From Anaerolineae bacterium (lineage in GTDB: Bacteria; Chloroflexota; Anaerolineae; Aggregatilineales; Phototrophicaceae), in the NCBI GenBank assembly GCA_025454715.1, contig JALONY010000039.1, positions 1 to 9,254 of the forward strand: a stretch of DNA of 9,254 bases, given 5' to 3'. Of this stretch, positions 5,767 to 9,254 are shown piece after piece. The first letter of the stretch is position 1, and each line of letters starts with the position of its first letter. The notes under the pieces are model-generated. The model worked only from the letters and a program-made list of their open reading frames with translations, was not told where the DNA came from and did not search any database. The position numbers were made by a program, and so were the translations under genes.

Positions 5767-8436
5767 TTAGGGCGTCGCCGTAGCGGTCGGGGTCGGGCTG
5801 GGCTGGGCGGTGGCCGTCTCGGTCTGCTCAAAGGCCGCGGTCACGGTTTGGACGGCCTCAGCGGTGGCGGTTTGCTCGAACTGGGCGGTGGCCGTGACCT
5901 CCAGCGCGAAGGCGGCGGTAGCGGTCTGGGCGGCTTGGGCGGTGGCCGTCACGCGCACGGGGATGGTCTCGAGGCCAGCCCGCGCCAGCAACGCCAGCGA
6001 TTCGTCGGTGTCGCCGGTTTGGTCGAGCGCGTCCAGATAGTCGCGGCGCGCCTCGTCGAAGCGCCCCAACGCGCTACGCACATCGGCGCGCACAATCAGC
6101 AAATCGGGCGCAGGGGCGAGGGCGTAGGCGATGCCGACGCTGGTCTCGGCCAGCTCAAAGTTACCGGTGATGAGCGCGGCGCGGGCGCGGTACGCCTCGG
6201 CAATGGCGCGCTGGTCATTGGGCAAGGCCGCCCCCACCCGCTCCAACAGCGACAGCACCTCTGGCGCGACCCCCGCCAACGCCTCGCCCGATTCGCGGCT
6301 GGCGAGGTCGTAGCGGATGCGCGCTTGCATCAAGTAATACAGGTCGTCGGGGGCGGCCTCACTGCCAATCAAAGCGCGGGCGTCCTCGAGGGCGAGCTCG
6401 TATTCCCCGGCGGCATAGGCGGCGGTCATGCGGCGGGTGCGCGTGAGGTCGTCGGGGAAGGCGGCATAGGCAGCCTCGAGGTCGGCCAGTGCCGCGCCAT
6501 ACTCGCCTTGCGACAACAACAGGTCGGCGCGGGCGACCAGCGCCTCGGCACCGGCGGCACCCACCCCGCCCGTGCTGGTGATGGCGGCGGTGGCCGCGTC
6601 GGAGTAAGCGTTGAAGGCCAATTCGGGGTTGCCCTCGGCCACCCGCGCATCGCCCAACAGCTTGAGGGCGCGGGGGTCATCGGGGAAATATAGGCGGTAG
6701 GTGTCGTTGAGCAACACCGCGTCACCGGCGCGCCCTTGCGCCAGCGCCACCGCGATTTGAAGCTCATGACCCCGCCGGTCGTAGGGGTTGACGAAGGCGG
6801 CGATGCGCCCTTGGGTGTCGGCGCGAGCCAGCGCGTCATCGGCGGCGGCACCGCCGAGGGTGGCGGCCTCGGCCAGATACGCTTGGCCGTACAGCGCAAT
6901 CAAGGTCACGTCGGTATCGAAGGCGGTGGCGTTGACCTCGGCGCTGAAGGCGGTCTCGAGGATGTCGAGGGCGTCCTCGACGCGGCGCTGGTCGAGGGCG
7001 GCCTGTGCCAAGACGCGGTACGCGCTGGCGATTTGGCTGTTTTGGGTCAGGGCTTGCTCGGCGCGCTCGATAGCGACCTCATAACTGCGGTTGGCCAGCA
7101 CGGCGCGCCCGTTGCGGCGCAACGATTGGGCGCGCAACAGCTCGACCTCGGCATAGGTCGCCTCTAACAAGGCCGTCGCAAACGGGCGTTGCTCGGCGCG
7201 GGTGTCGGCCTCGGTGCGCCCCAGCGCCTCGGTCAGCGTATCGATGGCGGCATCATAATCACCGGTCTGGGCTTGGGCTTGCGCCTTGAACACGTAAGGG
7301 TACGGGTTGAAGCTCAGGCTGACCAGCGTGACCTCGGCGTCGAAGGTGGGGAGCGCGGCGGCGGGGTCACCGGCGTTGAGCGTGCCGATGGCACGCGGCA
7401 TCGCGCCCTCGAGGTTGAAGACGTTGGCGGCGAACAACGCGGTTGGGGCGGGCGTGCGGTCGATGCGCGCCTGCGGGGTCAGGCCGTCCGGCGTCGGCAG
7501 GAGGGGCGTGGCCTCGGCCAATTGGGTGGCGTCGAGGGTCGCGGTCGGGGTCGGGGTGACGCCCGGGGTCGGGGTCGGGCTGCTGGTCGGGGTGCGGCTG
7601 GGCGTGTTGGTGCGGATGCCGACCAGCCGTTGCGCCTCGGGGCTGCGGATGAGGGCGACCACGAAGAAACCGGCCACCAGCAAGAACGCCAGCACCGCCG
7701 CGCCGGTCTGGAGGCGCAGTTGCCACACGTCGTTTTCGCCGAGCCGGTTCTTGGCCTTGCGCGCCCACGTCACCCCTGCGGCGACTGGGCGGGGCGCGGC
7801 GGCCACGCGCTGCGCCGCCACCTCGCCAGCTTGTGCCAGATACGACTCCGGCGGCAACGGCACACCGACGAAATTTTGGTCGAGCTTGGGCGGCCTGAGT
7901 CCTTGAGACGCGGGTTCCTCGGGGGTGGGCTGCACGGGCGCGGCAGAGGCGGCAGGCGTGGCCGCCACCGGCGCGGGCGGCTTGGGGGCGGGGGGTTTGG
8001 CCGCCTCGGGCGGCTTGACGCCGAACAAGGCCGCCGCCGACTCGGGGTTGATGTCGTCTTCATCCCCAAACAACGAGTCGAAATCGGACTCCATCGTCGA
8101 GCGCTTGGGCTCCGGCGCGGGGCTGGGGGGTGGGGCGGGCTTGGGCGTGGCGGCAGGGGCGGGCGGCGGCGCGCCGGACGGCAGGCTTTGCGGGTCGATG
8201 CCCAACGCCTTGAGCGAGGTCAGGGCAGTTTTATTGGCGGGGTCGAGGTCGAGGGCGCGCCGGAACGCGCCGAGGCGCGCTTGCAGGTCGCCGCTCAGGA
8301 CGCCCATATACGCCCATGCCTCGGCATCACGCGGGTTGAGCTTGAGGGCTTGCGCCAACAGCTTGCGCGCCTCGTCAACCCGTCGCGCTTTGAGGGCGGC
8401 AATGCCCTGTTCGCGCAGTTCGTCGCTTTTCATCAT
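5767..8436 (-). CDS. one-pass membrane TPR protein with Pro/Thr linkers and Thr-Ala repeat tail
   Basis: Large (889 residues) membrane-anchored protein of unknown specific role. Residues 7-70 form about two TPR units (A-L-K-L-N-P and A-L-D-L-D-P ends are clear). A long Pro/Ala-rich acidic linker (about 84-235) follows, then one hydrophobic membrane segment (about 244-264) flanked by K/R on the N-terminal side (R226, K227, K229, R231), which predicts N-terminus inside and C-terminus outside. A Pro/Thr linker (278-330) leads to a long helical-repeat region (about 355-825) with many TPR-like A-x-A and G-x-Y/F-x-x-A patterns (for example G392-D-Y-D-A, G645-E-Y-G-A-A-L, G791-R-F-D-E-A). The end (829-889) is a Thr-Ala-Gln repeat and a P/T tail. 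TPR arrays scaffold protein complexes, so an envelope assembly role is possible. ATG 8436 is preferred to ATG 8433 because of the AGGA site 8 bases upstream. tadA follows in the same operon. Confidence 0.85.
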   Translation of the reverse strand: MMKSDELREQGIAALKARRVDEARKLLAQALKLNPRDAEAWAYMGVLSGDLQARLGAFRRALDLDPANKTALTSLKALGIDPQSLPSGAPPPAPAATPKPAPPPSPAPEPKRSTMESDFDSLFGDEDDINPESAAALFGVKPPEAAKPPAPKPPAPVAATPAASAAPVQPTPEEPASQGLRPPKLDQNFVGVPLPPESYLAQAGEVAAQRVAAAPRPVAAGVTWARKAKNRLGENDVWQLRLQTGAAVLAFLLVAGFFVVALIRSPEAQRLVGIRTNTPSRTPTSSPTPTPGVTPTPTATLDATQLAEATPLLPTPDGLTPQARIDRTPAPTALFAANVFNLEGAMPRAIGTLNAGDPAAALPTFDAEVTLVSLSFNPYPYVFKAQAQAQTGDYDAAIDTLTEALGRTEADTRAEQRPFATALLEATYAEVELLRAQSLRRNGRAVLANRSYEVAIERAEQALTQNSQIASAYRVLAQAALDQRRVEDALDILETAFSAEVNATAFDTDVTLIALYGQAYLAEAATLGGAAADDALARADTQGRIAAFVNPYDRRGHELQIAVALAQGRAGDAVLLNDTYRLYFPDDPRALKLLGDARVAEGNPELAFNAYSDAATAAITSTGGVGAAGAEALVARADLLLSQGEYGAALADLEAAYAAFPDDLTRTRRMTAAYAAGEYELALEDARALIGSEAAPDDLYYLMQARIRYDLASRESGEALAGVAPEVLSLLERVGAALPNDQRAIAEAYRARAALITGNFELAETSVGIAYALAPAPDLLIVRADVRSALGRFDEARRDYLDALDQTGDTDESLALLARAGLETIPVRVTATAQAAQTATAAFALEVTATAQFEQTATAEAVQTVTAAFEQTETATAQPSPTPTATATP
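5770..5952 (-). repeat. imperfect Thr-Ala-rich repeat tail of the TPR protein
   Basis: Codes for residues 829-889. Units built on V-T-A-T-A-Q, T-A-T-A-A-F and F-E-Q-T-A-T-A recur with drift, ending in P-S-P-T-P-T-A-T-A-T-P. On the DNA level this appears as recurring GGCGGTGGCCGT-like words on the plus strand. Such tails are common on exported proteins of Anaerolineae and may be O-glycosylated or act as a cell-wall spacer; that role is inferred. Confidence 0.7.
7547..7592 (+). repeat. G-tract cluster with quadruplex potential (Pro/Thr linker)
   Basis: The plus strand carries GGGG at 7547, 7553, 7565, 7571 and 7589 and GGG at 7577, separated by short loops. It is opposite the coding strand of the P/T linker just outside the membrane segment (residues about 281-297) and is thus on the template strand. 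Confidence 0.5.
8119..8145 (+). repeat. G-tract cluster with quadruplex potential (Pro/Ala linker)
   Basis: Runs of 4, 6, 4, 3 and 3 G with loops of 1-3 bases (8119-8122, 8125-8130, 8132-8135, 8137-8139, 8143-8145). It lies on the template strand of the TPR gene, opposite codons for residues about 98-106 of the proline-rich cytoplasmic linker. Confidence 0.5.
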
Positions 8437-8444
8437 GGCCGGTG

Positions 8445-8448
8445 TCCT
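8445..8448 (-). promoter_or_regulatory. ribosome binding site AGGA of the TPR gene
   Basis: AGGA on the minus strand is 8 bases before ATG 8436 and 11 before the second ATG at 8433, favouring the first of the two adjacent methionine codons. Confidence 0.5.
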
Positions 8449-8476
8449 GTGCGGTTATCCCCCGTGGCTGCATACG

Positions 8477-8482
8477 ATTATA
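8477..8482 (-). promoter_or_regulatory. -10 element (perfect TATAAT) of the TPR-tadA operon
   Basis: The minus strand reads GGCTATAATCG, an exact -10 hexamer in otherwise GC-rich DNA, about 40 bases before ATG 8436, which gives a leader of roughly 33 bases. The -35 position (around 8499-8506) is a poor match to TTGACA. Confidence 0.5.
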
Positions 8483-8532
8483 GCCGCAACGCGCCATTTT
8501 CGCCCATGCCGCCCACCGCCCAAAAATCATAA

Positions 8533-8606
8533 CCGGCTCGTGACTACCCTAACACCGGTTTTGTGACCGATACTAGATAGCATAACGGGTGTCACGAAAC
8601 ACACCC
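8533..8606. other. repeat cluster in divergent promoter region, possible operator
   Basis: Two direct copies of CCGG-N4/5-TGAC (8533-8544 and 8555-8567) are followed by GTCAC in the opposite sense (8591-8595), and GGGTGT (8587-8592) forms an inverted repeat with ACACCC (8601-8606) over an 8-base loop. All lie between the TPR operon and the damaged sulfate-binding gene. A regulator site or a leader hairpin would fit; nothing identifies the regulator. Confidence 0.3.
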
Positions 8607-9254
8607 TCTGGAGAACCGCTGGCACTGCTGTTGCTGTCGCTGGGCGCCGCGGCACAAACCCAACCCGAGCCGGTGACTTTGACGCTGGCCGGTTTTGCCG
8701 TCCCGCGTGAGGCTTATGCCGAAATCATCCCGCTGTTCCAAGCCCACTGGCTGGAGCAAACCGGCCAAGAAGTGACCTTTGAAGAGTCGTACGGCCGGTG
8801 GTTTCGAGGCCGACATCGTGGCCTTGTCGCAAGAGGCGCACGTCCAGCGCATCGCCGACGCGGGCTTGATTACCCACGACTGGCAAGCCAACCGCACCCG
8901 TGGCTTCGTCTCGGCCTCGCTGGCCGTCTTGGTGGTGCGCGAGGGCAACCCCAAGGGCATCCTCGACTGGGCAGACCTCGCCCGTGAGGGTGTCGAGGTC
9001 GTCACGCCCGACCCGGTGACCAGCGGCGGCGCGCAATGGAACGTGATGGGCGCGTATGGCGCGGCCTTCCGGGGTAACGTGGCGGGCTACGAGGCGGGCG
9101 CGGACGGTGCGCGCCAATTCTTGGCCGACGTGCTGACCAACGTGGTGGTCTTGGACGCCGACGGGCGCGAGAGCTTCTTGAGCTTCGAGCGCGGCATCGG
9201 CGATGTCGCCATCACCTACGAAAACGAGTATTACGCCGGTATCGCCGTCAACGG
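8589..9254 (+). pseudogene. sbp: sulfate/thiosulfate-binding protein gene, internally deleted and frameshifted, 3' end beyond window
   Basis: Periplasmic-type solute-binding protein of the sulfate uptake ABC transporter (Sbp/CysP family). The first frame (from 8589) gives a short signal-like stretch L-A-L-L-L-L-S-L-G-A-A-A-Q, then mature sequence to E-S-Y-G (codons to 8795). Homology resumes at G-F-E-A-D-I-V from base 8800 in another frame and stays open to the window end, with S-G-G-A-Q-W-N and E-R-G-I-G-D-V-A-I-T-Y-E-N-E, both family hallmarks. Against E. coli Sbp, eleven residues (G-S-G-K-Q-A-T-S-V-I-N there) are missing between the two parts; only four bases replace 33, a net loss of 29 that explains the frame change. 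The lost loop includes the serine equivalent to Ser45, a sulfate ligand of the Salmonella protein. The start is uncertain: GTG 8589 has no ribosome site, whereas GGAG 8610-8613 is followed by no ATG. Either a pseudogene or an assembly error. Confidence 0.8.
8610..8613 (+). promoter_or_regulatory. orphan ribosome binding site GGAG of the sbp gene
   Basis: GGAGAACCG resembles the site of the CAP gene (GGAGAACGG) and would suit a start codon near 8619-8622, but the in-frame codon there is CTG. Either CTG 8619 is used or the original ATG and the charged start of the signal peptide have been lost. Confidence 0.4.

Noticed and set aside
7189..8532. 447-codon open frame on the plus strand opposite the TPR gene
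   Set aside because: Gly/Arg-rich shadow; the minus strand has TPR units, a membrane helix and a good start, and the shadow runs through its promoter region.
8796..8802. Programmed frameshift as explanation for the sbp frame change
   Set aside because: No slippery heptamer or downstream structure is evident, and eleven family-conserved residues are missing at the join, which a ribosomal shift would not explain.

Overview
The window is GC-rich, densely packed bacterial DNA in which several proteins carry long Pro/Thr/Ala linkers and Thr-Ala-rich tails. Those tails, together with a type VII-like secretion ATPase next to WXG100-type proteins and a FecR-SH3-CAP exported protein, suggest a member of the Chloroflexota, probably Anaerolineae or a relative. 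This placement is an inference from protein style; no marker gene for taxonomy is present except a generic tadA.

Layout from left to right. (1) Bases 1-2310, minus strand: a compact operon of two small WXG100-family proteins (4-base ATGA overlap between them) followed 8 bases later by an EccC/EssC-type FtsK/SpoIIIE ATPase. The ATPase runs off the left edge just at its first Walker B. This is the substrate-plus-motor core of a type VII-like (Esx/Ess) secretion system. (2) Bases 2311-2493: a divergent intergenic region with candidate -10 elements in both directions and a hairpin in the leader of the rightward gene. (3) Bases 2494-5282, plus strand: an exported FecR-SH3-CAP protein with a P/T-rich tail, coupled to an exported OpuAC/ProX-type (quaternary amine) solute-binding protein. 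No permease or ATPase gene lies beside the latter. (4) Bases 5294-8436, minus strand: a two-gene operon of an 889-residue one-pass membrane TPR protein followed 8 bases later by tadA (tRNA adenosine deaminase). It converges on the previous operon with only 11 bases between stop codons. (5) Bases 8437-8588: a second divergent intergenic region with a perfect TATAAT for the TPR operon and a cluster of GTGAC/GTCAC repeats. (6) Bases 8589-9254, plus strand: a sulfate/thiosulfate-binding protein gene (Sbp family), cut by the right edge. It appears to have lost about 29 bases, including the segment carrying a sulfate-binding serine, and is thereby frameshifted. Its proper start codon also seems to be missing.

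How it fits together: most of the window concerns the cell envelope (secretion motor and its small substrates, an exported CAP protein, two solute-binding proteins, a membrane TPR scaffold). The most interesting points are the asymmetric WXG pair (one partner has W-M-G, the other F-M-S at the same aligned position), the divergent pairing of a type VII-like core with a FecR-SH3-CAP exported protein, the orphan ProX-like protein coupled to it, and the damaged sbp gene. No RNA gene, insertion sequence, CRISPR array, integrase or replication origin was seen.
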